Of a DNA stretch of 64,000 nucleotides, positions 36,521 through 49,300 are shown one piece after another (position 1 is the stretch's first letter; each line of letters starts with the position of its first letter). The notes under the pieces are model-generated. The model did not search any database and was not told the DNA's origin. It worked only from the letters and a program-made list of their open reading frames with translations. Both the position numbers and the translations under genes were made by a program. This stretch comes from Cucumis sativus (taxonomy: Eukaryota; Streptophyta; Magnoliopsida; Cucurbitales; Cucurbitaceae): NCBI RefSeq assembly GCF_000004075.3, contig NC_026661.2:5044058-5108057 (forward strand), in the 5' to 3' direction.

Positions 36521-39500
36521 GATTTTGATGATAGAATGTGGTGGTGGTGATGGGCTGGGTGTTAAATGATGGATGAGTTTGTCGAAAGGACTCGTGTGTT
36601 TTGGCTTTTTCTGCGCGTGGATGATAAAAATAAGCTGACCGTTTGTTTACTCCCTTTTGTTATCTAGCTTAACACGCACACATATTAAACCGATGGTATT
36701 CGCAAATAATTGATATTGATTTTTAAGCTACATATTAACTCGATGTTCGAACTTCAAGAGTTACTTAATATATAATGATTCTAAAAATTAAGATTCATTT
36801 ACATTTTCAGATTTAATCACATTTTTAATATGAATTTAAAATACAAATTTATTTAATGGTGTGACATTTTACATGACATTTTTAATTAGTATGAATAGAG
36901 TTAAAGTTTTCGACAACTTGAATTTGAATAAAATTTTAACATAGTGTTCTCTCCAAATTTATGTTTTTCTGTGTATTATTGTGTTTGAATGCATGTTTAG
37001 GAATTTCATTATAGTTTTGATCAATCAAGTTTTCATTTCTTTTCGTTGATCAGTCTTTTCCAAACCAAAATCCGATTGAGATTTTTAGTTATTTGTTTAA
37101 TTGACTTTATTATTATTACCGTTCTTGTGGGGTCACCTAAAATAAGAGGAGTTCTCAAGACTACTTATTAGTAGTATTAGTTTTTTTTAATATTTAAAAA
37201 TTTCCAAAAGAGTATGTATTTAATATAATTAATATAGTTTAACACGAGACAAAATAATAAACAATATATTTGTTTGTTTTTGTTGTTGGTGTTAATATTA
37301 GAAAATATACCATGCTAGATTTAAATTAAGTTAGCATGTGAGAAATAAGCTATCAAGATTAAATATTTCAAAACGTAGTTTTTGTGTTGTAGCTTTAAAA
37401 GTAATAATATTGATGTGTCTAAGATAACTTCTATCATTTATGTCTTTTGATCGTCGTTGAGGTGAGCACCTCCTCCTCCTCTCGATTGAGTTGAAATAAC
37501 AAAGATCATGTAACCTCATACTTTAAAAAATGTTAAATCTAGTAATTGACGAAATCTTAAATTTCGCTATAATTTACAAACTTTTTGATTTATTTTGTTA
37601 GAGTTTAAAATGTTTCTTATCAATAACGAATTAGAAATTAAAATAATTAAAAAAATAAAAGTGACTTTTGATATAATGCAAAATAAAATTAATTAAAAGA
37701 GAATAGTTAACAATAGCACAAAAATTGAAATTGTTTACAAAATAATGAAAAAAGTATTAAATAAACTATGGTGGGTTTGGATGAATTTTACTAGATTTTA
37801 TAAATAGTTTTAATAGTTTATTATTTTAAAAATGTCTCATCTTAAAAAAGTTAAGGGTTCCCAAATGAGCCCACTAACTTGAAAACTTGCATTGAAGATA
37901 TATGAAATGGACTTAGAATGTGAATCGAATCCAAATTTTTTAAACAAATGTCAAATGACTCCTTGTTGATATCAAATTCGAGTGAAATTATCAAAATAAA
38001 CTTCTATACATAGAAAAACTTATCTTGTTCTTGGTGACGATCCATCTGTAAATTAAACACCATGGATACAATATATTCCACTCTCTCGGTCTTGCTCTTA
38101 GAATCAAATACCATATCTTCCCATATATCTCACCCTAGTTGAGAAATAGAATGGAAGAGGGACATCAATTTCAACTAGACTTGGGCATGGAACATACAAG
38201 TGTCGTCAATTTTGAGTATCTCATTTGACGGATGGAACAAAAGATTAATTGTGGGATTCATCAAATGGAGATTGTGCTCAATTGTTAAGCAAAATGGTGA
38301 AAATTTGCTAACGAAGAAAAACGTGTTAGAGCCAAAAAATAAAATAAAAGTAAATCGCTCCGTATAAGAAAAAAGATTAAAAAATGACAAATTTATAACT
38401 TCACATGTTAGTAACATCAACCAAAGACGCTTCTTTTAAAAATCGGCTCAATTTTTGGAATATCCGTAATTTTTTTTCTCAAATTTATAGATTTTTATGC
38501 AATTTTTCAAAATCAATTAACCTCTAAATTGTTTAAAAGTGTAAGTTTTTTTTCTTTTTTGTAAATCAAAGAGTGAGAATAAAACTTTAACCCTAAATGT
38601 GTGTTTGGAATATCTTTTTTAAAAGAAGAAACCCAAAATTATTTTGTGTTGAATGTCTTCTCTTGTACTATATAGCGAAAAAAGTGATAGAATGTTACTT
38701 TTGTTTAGGAAATAGAGAAAAGAAGAAAAGAAAAAGAAAAGTGTGAAAGTGAACAAAGTAGGTTAGTTTTCTTGAAAATCAAGAAACAAAAACCCATCTT
38801 AAACAAGAGAGTTGTGTGTATATTTTTAACTTAAGATATGAGTTATAATATTATAAAAATTATAAGAATTGAATGAGGTGTTGAGTTTTTAGATAATTTT
38901 TTAAAAATCTATTATTTAGTCCGCTTATTGATGGAGTTGATAAATTTCTATAAGATCTATAATAGTATATGGTAAGTGTTGTCCTTAAGCATAGTGACTG
39001 TTCTCGCTAGTTTTGAAACTCATTCTCATGTTTTCACATTTTTATACGGTTGTTTTGTAGTTTTAAGCAATTCAAAGTTGAAAAGTTAATTTGGTCGAGG
39101 ATCATGAACCATTGGAGTTAAAAGGACTTGGGAACATCAACATCATCTCATACAACCCTTAAGGTAGAGAAATGCAGTTTACAACGTCTTGATGCTGTAA
39201 AGATTGACAACACTTTTTGTGTGCAAGTTTGAAATAATTATAGAACAAACTTGTACATTGTTTATTTTTGTGTCCATTTTTAGAGCATCTCATCTTCAAT
39301 CTTTTGTGCACTTTTAAGCTAGATTTTAGATACTTATCTCTCTTCATTTTCACCTCTTATATCATAATCAATCAAATCCAAGTCGAGTTTATGGTCGCAA
39401 AGTCATGATGAGTAGCTGAATTTCGAGTTCCGTATTTAGATATTGTTGATTGTATTTCATTTGCAATGCTGCGAGGATTCACATTTATTTTTTAATTTTT

Positions 39501-40048
39501 CTTTGAAGTTAAGTCATCTTTAATTATTTGTTCTCCATCTTTTAGCATACAATTTTTTTTTTATTGGAAATGACCATAATTATATAGGTCCATGGCTTAA
39601 AGCATATTCTAAACCTTCAAACTAATTTCGACCAAAAGTTGTAGATTAGATTAGATTAGCCAACTGGCACATTTATGTTCCTGTGGACAAAATGTCCCTA
39701 TTCAAATTCTCACCTTAGCATTTATTACAATACATTTGCAAAAAAAAAGTAGTAGATTATTAGTCGGAAGATCTATAGATCAAGGTCAGTTTAAGCCGTC
39801 TTATCTCTGATCACTCTCAATTCGGTCGATTACAGTTTTCGGTCTTTCAGGTTCATCCCTACTTAGACCTAAGATAAATATGAAATTTGAGATAAATAAA
39901 AATAAAACAGAAAGAAAGAGAGAAGAAAAAGCAATTAAGGTAAATATTTAGAAGCCATCCCCAAAGCACAGCAAAACGCTAACTCCTCTAACATCCACTG
40001 TGGGCTCTCTGCCTGCAGCGCTATCAAAATTGCATTTGATCCTCAATC
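36521..40048. other. Intergenic between divergent esterase and TIC21 genes
   Basis: About 3.5 kb of AT-rich DNA containing both promoters and no supported gene. A possible 105-bp inverted-repeat element near 37769-37873 is too weak to call. The ~100 bases before 40049 are GC-richer and are probably the TIC21 5'UTR. Confidence 0.5.
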
Positions 40049-43000
40049 ATGCAGTCCCTACTCTCCCCGGTGGCTCGCACCGGTCCCTTCCCGGCCACTG
40101 CCGCAGTTTATTCATCGGATTTACACCTTAGCCGCTTCCATCGCCGGCCCATCTCTGTCCGCCACTCCTTCAATTCCCTCCCTCCATTTAGTGCCATTCC
40201 ATCTTCTTCTTCTTCGTTGTTGCTTTTGAAGACTTTTGGTACTCTGAAGCATAGTAGAGGACAGCTTTGCTCGGAAACACGCGCTTCTTCTAGTCCCATT
40301 TCCCCGACTGTTTCCCCAAATGATGAGGCTGAAAAGGCAAAACTGGCTCAGGTTCTCTTTCTTCTAATGCTTTTGGGTTCAACCCTTTTGATTCTGATGT
40401 TTAATTGACCAGGAAATGTAGTATTGAAAATTAGGCTGCCCTTGCTTTAATTTCTTTGGTGAAATGCTTAATCATAGGCGAACCTTTGTGTTTACTATTT
40501 TCGTGATCTTTTCTAACTATGGATGGCAATTCCTACCGAAGGTTTTAGCTGTTTACTATTTAACTCTTCTCTTGTGTGGGTCTAACCCTCCCACTCGTCC
40601 TTGTTCTTCTTGCTGTGAAGCTTTGAATTTCCAAGAAGGTCAGACATTTTGCCTGGCAGTTCCCCATGGGAGCAGTAACACTATAGATTGTGTTAAATAA
40701 TGTTCTTCTGATATGGTCGGTCCTTAGTGGTGTAGAGTATGTAAGGAGGTTGTGGAGATTCTGGACCTTGTTTTATGGGATTGTTGGTATATATGGTGCA
40801 GTGACTTGGGATAGATTCCTGCAGTCTTTTGGTCTTCAGATGATCTGCAAAAGGTTGTGTAGGGCTATGATGGAAGAGGTGTTATTCCTCCCCCTTTTTG
40901 TGATAGAGGGGCAAGTTTATGGTAGACTGTTTCTTTCCGTCCTTATGGAAAATCTGGCTTGAGAGAACTACGAGTCTTTACTTTAATGATAAGGAAAGTC
41001 ATTGGGAGGGGTTTGGGCTTTGGTAAGGTCAATGTTTTAAAAAGCTATTGAGGCAAGGCTCTAAGTTTTAGCCTCGGGACTTATGCCTTTGCGAAAATGC
41101 ACTGAGGCTTAAAATCTCTATGCCTCGACTAGTGATTAGAAAAATAATATTGATTTGAACAATTCTTCAGAAATATCGAGGTTTGAGCTATGGCAGTTTA
41201 AACTAGGACTATTTTTTACTCTTTTGAACTTAAGAATGCTGAAAACAAATGGTTTTTCTTTTTTTTCAATTTTCAATTTTTAGCGTTTTGATGGGCTTCG
41301 AGGATGGTTTTTAAACTATCATTACTTTAGAACTTATGACCTACTCAATTAGATGGAGGTTTGTTGCCCACATCGAATAAGACTGAATATTTGATAGAAC
41401 AAAGCTAGTGAATATGAGCCTCACATGTGGTTGACAAAGTTTATGGGATTATGATTTCTAAATTCAGTACTGGCATGAAATAGAGAATAAAGCAGTTGGT
41501 GCCCCTTCATATTTACCTTCAGAGGTAATTTTAACATCTCTCTCTATCGCGAGGAGGATAATTTTTTTTTAGACAAAAGAGGATATATTAAAGCAGTGAA
41601 GGAGCATGTAAAAGGAAACTTCTACCTAGCCCAAAACTGAGTCCAGCGGTCTATTATGGAAGGCCAGCTCTCTCCCGCACACTGTATTATGGAGTTGGAT
41701 AAATGATCGGCTAAAGGGCATTTGTATTTGGTAGTAACCAAGGGTCCCTTCTCGTTTATTTCCGCCAAAACAGTACTGTTGTAGTTTGAGGGGGACATTC
41801 AGGTGTGTTAATGAAAATTTCCAAATGTACTATAGTCTGTGGCCACAACCTATCGGACTGTTGGCATGGGATAATTTTATTATGGACTTCATCAAGAAGT
41901 CCCGAGTATGATGTAATGTACTTAGTATGGAAATATGCTCAATTTGATGGTCTCAATCATCCTGACACTGTGTATGAAATTGATAGGAAAGTATCATGCT
42001 CTGTGCAGACCTTACAAATACCACACATGGGCGAGGAGACCTTACGAATACCACAACATGGGCCAGATGGCTAGCATAGGATCAATATCAGTTCAATACC
42101 TGCCTTGTACCATCTCATCTTGAAGGCTAGCTCTTATCAACTTCTGTAAGCTGTGGAAAATGGTCTGGGCATTTAACATATTGCAGGGCAAATTAGCATT
42201 AGTCCAAGTAGTGAAGAGGTGTGTGAGGAACCAAGGTAGTTTGGGATGCCTTTATCCCACATTGGTTAGAATAGGATGACCAATGTGGTACTTAAGTGGC
42301 TTGGCTCTTCCACCCCAAAAGTCAACTTTTGGGGTGTGGTTCTCCAAGGTGCTGAAGTACCGATACCCCGTTTCAAAGTGAAACCAATGAAGGCTCTGAT
42401 CGGGTGTGGTCGAGTGAAGTACCGTCAAAGTAGCTACCGGGACGTCAGTTTTCCAAGGATGGGTTATTGTTAGAAACCAAGGTAGTTTGAGATGCCTCTG
42501 TCCTACATTGGTTAGAATGGGAAGACCAATGTGGTACTTAAGTGGTTTGGCTCTCCCACTCCAATAGCTGGCTTTTGGGGTGTGGCTCTCCAAGATGCTT
42601 AAGTACCTAACAGAGTGTTACATATATATATATTTAAAAAAAAATTATTTATTTATTTTTAACTAAATGATTTCATTAATAAATGAAATGGGGAGAGAAA
42701 TCTCAAGAACGCCAAGAGATGTATTGCAATAAAGCTTTTCCATTGGAAACTATAGACTGGAAATTATAATAAGCCCTATAATCTTAAAAAATATGTATAC
42801 TATTAAGATCAAAGTAGACTAGAATAGACTAAATACTACCACCAAATTATAAACTTCAAAACTACCACATTCTTTACAACTCTTACAAACAGAAACTATC
42901 TGATCATGTCATCTAGGCTAATATTGTATCTCCCATGTGGTAAGTTGGTTCACCTCGCTTCTGACTGTTATTTGCTGATACTGTTAGTTGAGTTGGTCTG

Positions 43001-45104
43001 TGGTTAGTTAAGTAGTTTACTGTGTAATTTTTGGTTACTTGGCAGCTTATTTAGTTAAGTTCTATACTTTTGTACTTACTACTTTTAAATTATGATTTCT
43101 ATCGAGAGGTTCCTAGACTACTGCATCTCTATCATTATTACTAATCATATAATGAACTAAATCACTTTGATGGTCTAGGTGGCAAAGAGATTAGAGAAGA
43201 CATCGAAGTATTTCAAGAGGTTGGGTAGTCTCGGATTTTGGGGACAGTTGGTGTGCACAATTGTCGCTGCTGTTATTCTCTCATTCTCTGTTGTTATCAC
43301 TGGGAAAATTACATCACCGGCCACTTTTTATGCTACTGCTGGTGGTATTGTGGCAGCTTTCATTTCTGTATTTTGGTCATTTGGATACATTCGGCTTTCT
43401 GACAAACTTCAACGGACTGCAAATCAACCCTCCAAGGTATTATAATTGTTGTGTTTCTATCTGCTAATAAACATGATTTCTTTGCTGTAAAAGTTATGGC
43501 ATTTATCTATTTGAAAATTGAAACAAGATAACCTTTACATTACAACTTGAATTATTTCGTCTTTACTCTAGCAAAGATTTCAAAAGGCTTTATCAATTTT
43601 CTTACCTTTCTTCTATCTATACATAAACATGACAAACTTTAGGCTGACATTAAATTGGCACCTTGCCGAGAGATTGGTATCTATATGGGCAAGGCACTTC
43701 ATCTCCAGCGGATTTCCTTTATGTTACAAATCCTTTTTTTTTTACTTGAGAAACGTAACTTGTTTATACATCCAGCTTTTAGCATCTTTCTTCTCCTCAT
43801 TTATTTTTGCACTATTTCTAATTGGAGTACCTATTTTGATATAATTTTATCTGCTAAATATGAGCACGTGCAAAATAAAGTAGCAACTTGACTGAACTCA
43901 AGCTTCCTCTTCTTATTTATTGATCCCAATTTCAGGCTCCTCCTCGAGCCGATGTTGTGAACAGCCTCAGAAATGGAATAGTAGTAAACCTGTTAGGCAT
44001 GGGTGCTGCCATTCTGGGGATGCAAGCAACGGTGGGATTGTTAGTTGCTAAGGCTCTTACTTCCTCAGCAATTCCATATTACCAGGCTGCCTCCCCTGGG
44101 AATAGCCCTGTTCTTGCTTTGGATGTATTCCTAGTACAGGTATGTATTTTTCCCTCAATTGTTAGTTTGCTGGAGAACAAAATTTTCAGATGACGAACGC
44201 TGTTAAACTTAAGGTGAAAATTGGTTGAACTGCCATGCTTAAACAATGTTTGGGAATGATTTTGAAATTGTAAAAATCACTTTCATCATGTTTCTAATCA
44301 CTCTTAAACACGACTTTAATCAATCAAAATTTATTTAGCATTTAATGTTACTCTTTTAATTGTGATTTTTCTCTTATTTAAATACTCTGCTGATTATTCA
44401 ACTCAAGTTATTTGTTTATATTAAAATATTACCGTGTCTTTAGAAGTTTAGTCTATGTTTTATATTAGGGTTCTAGCCTTGTTTGGGGAAGTATGCTGTT
44501 TTTATTTCGTTTCACCCCATATACACGAGCTTTGGACTCAATCCATTATTTCAATGAAAAGTCTCATTTTCGTTTAAAAGAAGCTGCAATTTTTATATCA
44601 TCAAAATTGATTTTGAATGATTTAAAAAAATGTTTTAGAGTGATTTTGAAAATGACAAGCGATTTTAACCATTTTAGAGTCACAGCAAACATGCTATCAA
44701 TATCATCTCAATTGACAATTCATTGCTATCTTTTAGCAATGGTTTATAGGAGTTTTAATAATGGCAACGGTGAATGTTATGTATGCTTTATTGATTGCTA
44801 GAACATATCATTCTACTTCTTCTTTAACTAATGGCAGTCATGAGAGTATAAAGAAATATGTGTTCTCTTGAAAAGAACCAGAAGAGCCATGTTGAAAAGA
44901 ACCAATGAATCAAACTTGTACAAGGCATATCAAAATGTACATTGATTCTTGATGCCATCGAACAACTTTTTCTAACTTTCATATTTGCAGGCTTCTGCAA
45001 ACACTATTCTCTCTCATTTCCTGGGGCTCGTTTTCTCCTTAGAGCTACTCCGCTCAGTGACATTACCTGCTACAGATAGTATTCCTATACCTCGAATGGC
45101 ATAA
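40049..45104 (+). CDS. TIC21: Chloroplast inner-envelope protein TIC21 (PIC1/CIA5)
   Basis: Four exons, 40049-40351, 43179-43436, 43936-44139 and 44991-45104, all phase 0 GT-AG, give 292 residues, close to the Arabidopsis protein. Residues 1 to about 88 form a Ser/Pro/Arg-rich chloroplast transit peptide. The mature part (DUF3611) starts near NDEAEKAKLAQVAKRLEK and continues with YFKRLGSLGFWGQL. Four hydrophobic segments follow: LVCTIVAAVILSFSVVI, TAGGIVAAFISVFWSFGYI, VVNLLGMGAAILGMQATVGL and ILSHFLGLVFSLELLRSV. TIC21 is an inner-envelope protein described both as part of the protein import machinery and as an iron permease (PIC1); the sequence cannot separate these roles. Intron 1 (2.8 kb) carries a LINE remnant and a TRIM-like element, and intron 3 a MITE. 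UNC-50 follows in the same direction. Confidence 0.95.
40600..41035 (+). mobile_element. Degraded LINE 3' coding remnant in TIC21 intron 1
   Basis: Shifted frames read as the tail of a plant LINE polyprotein: KVRHFAWQF near 40635, NTIDCVK near 40678, WCRVCKE near 40730 (Cys ligands), and WLERTTSLYFNDKESHWEGF near 40950-41010, matching the closing W-L-E-R-N-x-R-x-F block. It lies in sense orientation and is disabled by frameshifts and stops. The following AGGCAAGGCTC..GCCTCGGGAC stretch (about 41040-41140) resembles another dispersed plant repeat. Confidence 0.68.
42008..42068 (+). repeat. Two-copy tandem repeat, ~30-bp unit, in TIC21 intron 1
   Basis: Two adjacent units share AGACCTTAC, then AATACCAC, then ACATGGGC, with few differences. 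No function is suggested. Confidence 0.7.
42222..42612. mobile_element. TRIM-like element: two ~145-bp LTRs around a ~102-bp core
   Basis: Direct repeats 42222 to about 42365 and 42468-42612 share CCAAGGTAGTTTG, GGTACTTAAGTGG and TTTTGGGGTGTGG. The right copy begins TGTTAG and ends CTAACA, the TG..CA inverted ends of an LTR. The short core contains GGCTCTGATC, resembling part of the complement of a tRNA-Met primer site. Inside the left LTR are two palindromes: CCACATTGGT..ACCAATGTGG (42257-42288) and CCCCAAAAGT..ACTTTTGGGG (42313-42334). There is no coding capacity. Flanking bases AGGTG and GAGTG are only partly alike, so the target duplication is degraded or misplaced. It lies in TIC21 intron 1. 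Confidence 0.62.
44246..44692. mobile_element. Long-armed MITE in TIC21 intron 3
   Basis: Arms of about 75 bases, 44246-44322 and 44618-44692, are inverted copies. Both begin ATGTTTG and share AAAATC.CTT, TCAT..T and AATCACTCT.AAACA, with roughly 70% identity by eye. The element is about 447 bp, with no coding. CATGCT occurs just outside both ends and may be part of a target duplication, which would fit a hAT- or Mutator-type origin; the superfamily is not settled. Confidence 0.6.
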
Positions 45105-46391
45105 CCTCCACCATCACCCTTCTAGTGAGTTAATACAGCAATCAATTCGACATCAGAGGTGACACGATGTGAATAGCTTGCGAGTTTAGTATCCATTTTC
45201 AAGCGTGATCAAAAGGCATTTGAATGTTTGTTTCGCTCATCTCCTTGGGGTACTCTTGTATGAGACATTGAATAGTTGCAGAGGTCCTTAAAGATGTTTT
45301 GATGCGGGTAGCTTAAATGGAAGTTTAATGTATTGTATTAGAAGACTAGAAGGCAGGCCATTTCAAACTCTTCTATTTATCAAGTATAGATTCAAATATG
45401 GTTCTGTCTATGAGTTTTAAATCTCATTCATTTTACTATGTACCTTTCTTTTCTTTCTTTAGTGAAAAATAATTACATGAATCTTTGGTGTTTCCTGTAC
45501 TTGGTTTATGAAATTTAATTTCAATCTTTTACTAAATGATTTTTTTATTATTTCGTTTTAATCTTATGTTATTCAAAATTGTAGTTGTTTTCTTATGTTT
45601 TATTTACCTAATTTAAAATAACAAAAAAAATTACTGTAAATAGTGAAGTTGGTGAAAATTGTTGAAAATATTTACGATAGATGAAACAAAATAAGTTTTG
45701 GAGTGCACTTCTCATAATTCTAACCAAACGCTAAATTTAAATTTAATTTTTACTAATAGTTTTCTAACTTAAACATCAAATAGTTGTAGTTAGTTTTTTG
45801 TTTCTACGTTGTATGTGTACTATTTCTAGATTTGCAAGTCAATTCATCTAAAATTGTCACGTTAACATGGACAGATGAAGATGAAAAGAATTCACCTTGA
45901 TCAAACGTGCAAACTATTAAAACTAGATAAGATAAAGGTTATAAAAAATAAACCCAAATCACGGTTTCATAGTAAAAAGTTTCAATTATAACATATTCAA
46001 TCAAAATATTTACAAAATATGATATGAATGGACGTTACTTCTGTAGCAAATGGTGTTAACATGATTGCCATTACAATGCTTTACCCATAGTTCATTACAA
46101 TGCTTTACCCATAGTTGTATAGAAAAAGATAATAATTTGAGAGTATGCTTATAAACTTGGGCCAAAATCAATTTTTTATAGTAACATTTGAGGAGAGAGA
46201 GAAGAGTGTAGAGGGGAGAGAGAGAGGGGTCATTTCCCACCTTCTTCGCCCGTTTTCTGAAACTCGTCGACGGAGAAGAGGAGAGATTGTTTGTTCGGAG
46301 AATTCTCAGATCTCAGACCAAAATAACTGGCTATACAACAATTCAACTTTCGCCGGTGAAACTAGAACGCCCAATTTGTACCAACACAGAG
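45105..46391. other. Intergenic between TIC21 and UNC-50
   Basis: TIC21 3'UTR on the left, UNC-50 promoter and GA-rich leader (about 46180-46391) on the right. A short tandem duplication of TTCATTACAATGCTTTACCC lies at about 46068-46110. No other gene recognised. Confidence 0.55.
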
Positions 46392-49300
46392 ATGTTGCCC
46401 ACAGCTTCCAGAGGGCGCTCCTCGTCCTCTACATCTCGAGCTAATCCTATGTATCTACAATACCTTCGTCGAATTGTCAAGGTTCGCTCACTCTCTCAGA
46501 TTATCTCTATTTTCATTCTCTAGCAGATCCGTTTCTTTTCTTAATCGGACTCCTACTTTTCGTATCCAATTTGTTAAACTATTCATCTTCAGGCGGTATG
46601 AGGTTATCTGATTTCGTGTTATTGTTGTTTGAGGATGTTTTATGCCTTCAATGTAAACATTGGAGTAGTGTTGTCATAGTTCTTATTGAATTTTTGTTCT
46701 TATTTTGTATTTTAGTCGCGATTTATTTTTACCTGCTTCTTTTTGGTTAGATCATTTGTTGTTCTGTTATTCGTGATTTCTGTTTGATTCTTTGATGTAT
46801 TCGGCGTGGTGCCACGTGGAGTCTTCGATCTTGTGAATTCAAGCAGTATTAGTTGGATAGTTCGAGCTTGGTTGTGATGAGAACAAGTTTCAGTTGTTTT
46901 CTGGATTTGTTACATAATTTATTGCTTCCTCAACATGCTTTGGATAGTTCTGTCCTTGAAATTTTGTCATATTCTTGGTTACAAAATAAATTTTTGGGAA
47001 TTGGCCTCGAAATGAAACGAATTTTCTTTCAATTATCTTCTCATCTGATGTAGCTTGAATTTAACAAGTTATCCCTTTATCTGGCTGCTTGTAGTGGCAA
47101 CAAATGGACATCGAATATACATTCTGGCAAATGCTTCATCTCTGCACGTCACCAAAAGTTGTGTAAGTAATTGGTTCTTATTTGCCTGTTGTCACTCAGT
47201 AGGAGCTGAAGCAAACTTTATTTCAAGTTTAATTTTTATCCCTTTCCTAATCGTTGTTATTTGGAATTTTTTTTTGAAATTTTACTATGGGCGCAGCTAT
47301 CAGCATACCAAGTATCACAAGCGTAAGTACATCTAACATCAAATAGTTTATTTATTTACACTTTTTGTGTGCGTGTGTGTGCTGATTGTAGTGGTGCTGA
47401 AGAATCTGTTATTATACTCGAGGGATTTATGCTTATATGTAATCCAGTTTACAAGTTGTTTAGATCTTTTCCTATATACTGTACACTTTAACTTTATTGT
47501 TAGTTCCTCTCATAGATTATCACTGCCATTGTAACATGTTACTAGATGAAGGTAGTGAATATATACTTAAATTCAAGACATAATTTTTTCTTAAAAATGC
47601 AGGGTTTTATATTAAGGTTGTTACATAGGGGAATCTTATTTCTATAGTATAAATTTTTACATAAGTTGGTGGTGAAATAGGCGATGGAGCCATGGAGGTG
47701 ACCATTAAATTTTCGCAGACTGATTCTTAGGTTTTTGACTCTTGATGTTTTGTGTGCTTATCTTAGGTCTCAGTTCTTGCTGGTTAGGATTCCCCTTCTT
47801 TGTTCTGTTGGGGTGTTTCTCATAATAATTGTCTGTTAATCACATTGAGACTTGTTGAGAGATGTGGGTGTGGCCTTTGCATGTCTTCTGTTGATGTAGA
47901 GGGGAGAAATTATGATCAATTGAAAAGCAGAAGCTCTGAAAGTAGTATTGACAGTTAAAATCTAATTATTTTCTTATTGATATATTGGTTTCTAATTATA
48001 TTGAGACTTTTTGGGAGGTATTGGTGTGGGCTTGACTTGTGTTCTGTTGAATTGATGCTTATTGGAAGAACCAGTCATTGAACTTTGTGTTTAAGAGATT
48101 TGTAAAGTGATAGAGATGGACCTTTTATGCTGAGGATTTTATTCCTAGTTCCTATTTGTTTTTAGGCCTTTCCTTTCCCCTTTGTGTTGGGTATTTCTCA
48201 TATCCTCTTTCTGTTTTGTTAGGATTTTCAATTGTGTAAGCTAGAAACATTTTTTTGGAGGGGATTTTTGCAACCCACATTAGCCTTGGACGTCTCCTCC
48301 CTTTCGTGTATTTCATTGCGTTAATGAGATTTGTTTCACTTTCTGAAAGGAAAAGAATAAGAAGAATATATTTATTTTTAACAATAGATGTAATATGTGT
48401 AGTATAAAGGTTTTCCATGTATTAAAACTCAAATGAAAAGTTCTTTGCTTTTTTCTTGTGTCAGAAACTAAGAATCAGTGGGCTCGTGACGATCCTGCTT
48501 TTATTGTGATCTGCAGTCTTCTTTTGGCTGTTGCAACCCTGGCTTACTGTGCTGCGTAAGTGTAGCCATGGTTCTATGCAGTAGCACTTTGTTGGTTTAT
48601 TTTATTATAAAAGCACACATCCGTTATGGTAGGGCCTTCCCAAAATATTTGTCGTGAGAGAGTCACTGAAAGTCTTGAGATGGTGGTTTGGGCTCTCCCT
48701 CTCTCTCACCAAGAATAAATAGACACATACTCTCAAAATGACTGAAACAAGAAGTAAAATGAAAGAAATATGTAACCTGTACACTTAAGGTGATAATTGA
48801 AATCTTTTCTCTTGATGGGTATAATTGGACCTTTCTTTCTCCATATAAATTTCTTTGTATGACGTTCTCTATTAAGAAATTAAGCTAACTTATGGCTAAG
48901 TTGTGTTTTCTGATTGTCAAATTTTGTTAATATTTCAGATATGATCATAGTGCTGCACATGCCTCTTTTGTAGTTATTTCTGTACTGCTCTTCCATTTGC
49001 TAATAACTGGAGCGATTTTGGCAACTTGTTGTTGGTAAGTTATTTCTCTGTTGTATGTGCATGTTACTACATGATTTTACAAACAAATTTGTTTTCTATC
49101 TACACAAAAGTTATTAATCTTTTGCTATCATCTCAAATGCTTATGTTCTACATATTGACTGATTGTTCTCTTGTCTGTCCTGATCTGCTCTTAGGACTTG
49201 AACCGTCCTTATAAGATGTGCCTTATCTAAGGCTCTCCTGAGTTTAATTTCATATATTTGTTTCTGCACTCAGTGGAATAGACATATGAATAATATGAAT

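Noticed and set aside
36277-36569. Plus-strand frames opposite esterase exon 1
   Set aside because: Shadows of the GC-rich coding exon; the minus strand has the conserved GQSNM and WFQGESD motifs.
37769-37873. Possible 105-bp MITE with CTA on both sides
   Set aside because: The inverted ends (TGGTGGGTTTGG against TGGGCTCATTTGGG) match too poorly to call without genome copies.
41805-42123. Frames of 89 and 62 codons in TIC21 intron 1
   Set aside because: They read through a two-copy tandem repeat and lack any family resemblance.
42252-42593. 113-codon minus-strand frame in TIC21 intron 1
   Set aside because: It spans both LTRs of the TRIM-like element and contains the same peptide twice because of the repeat; not a gene.
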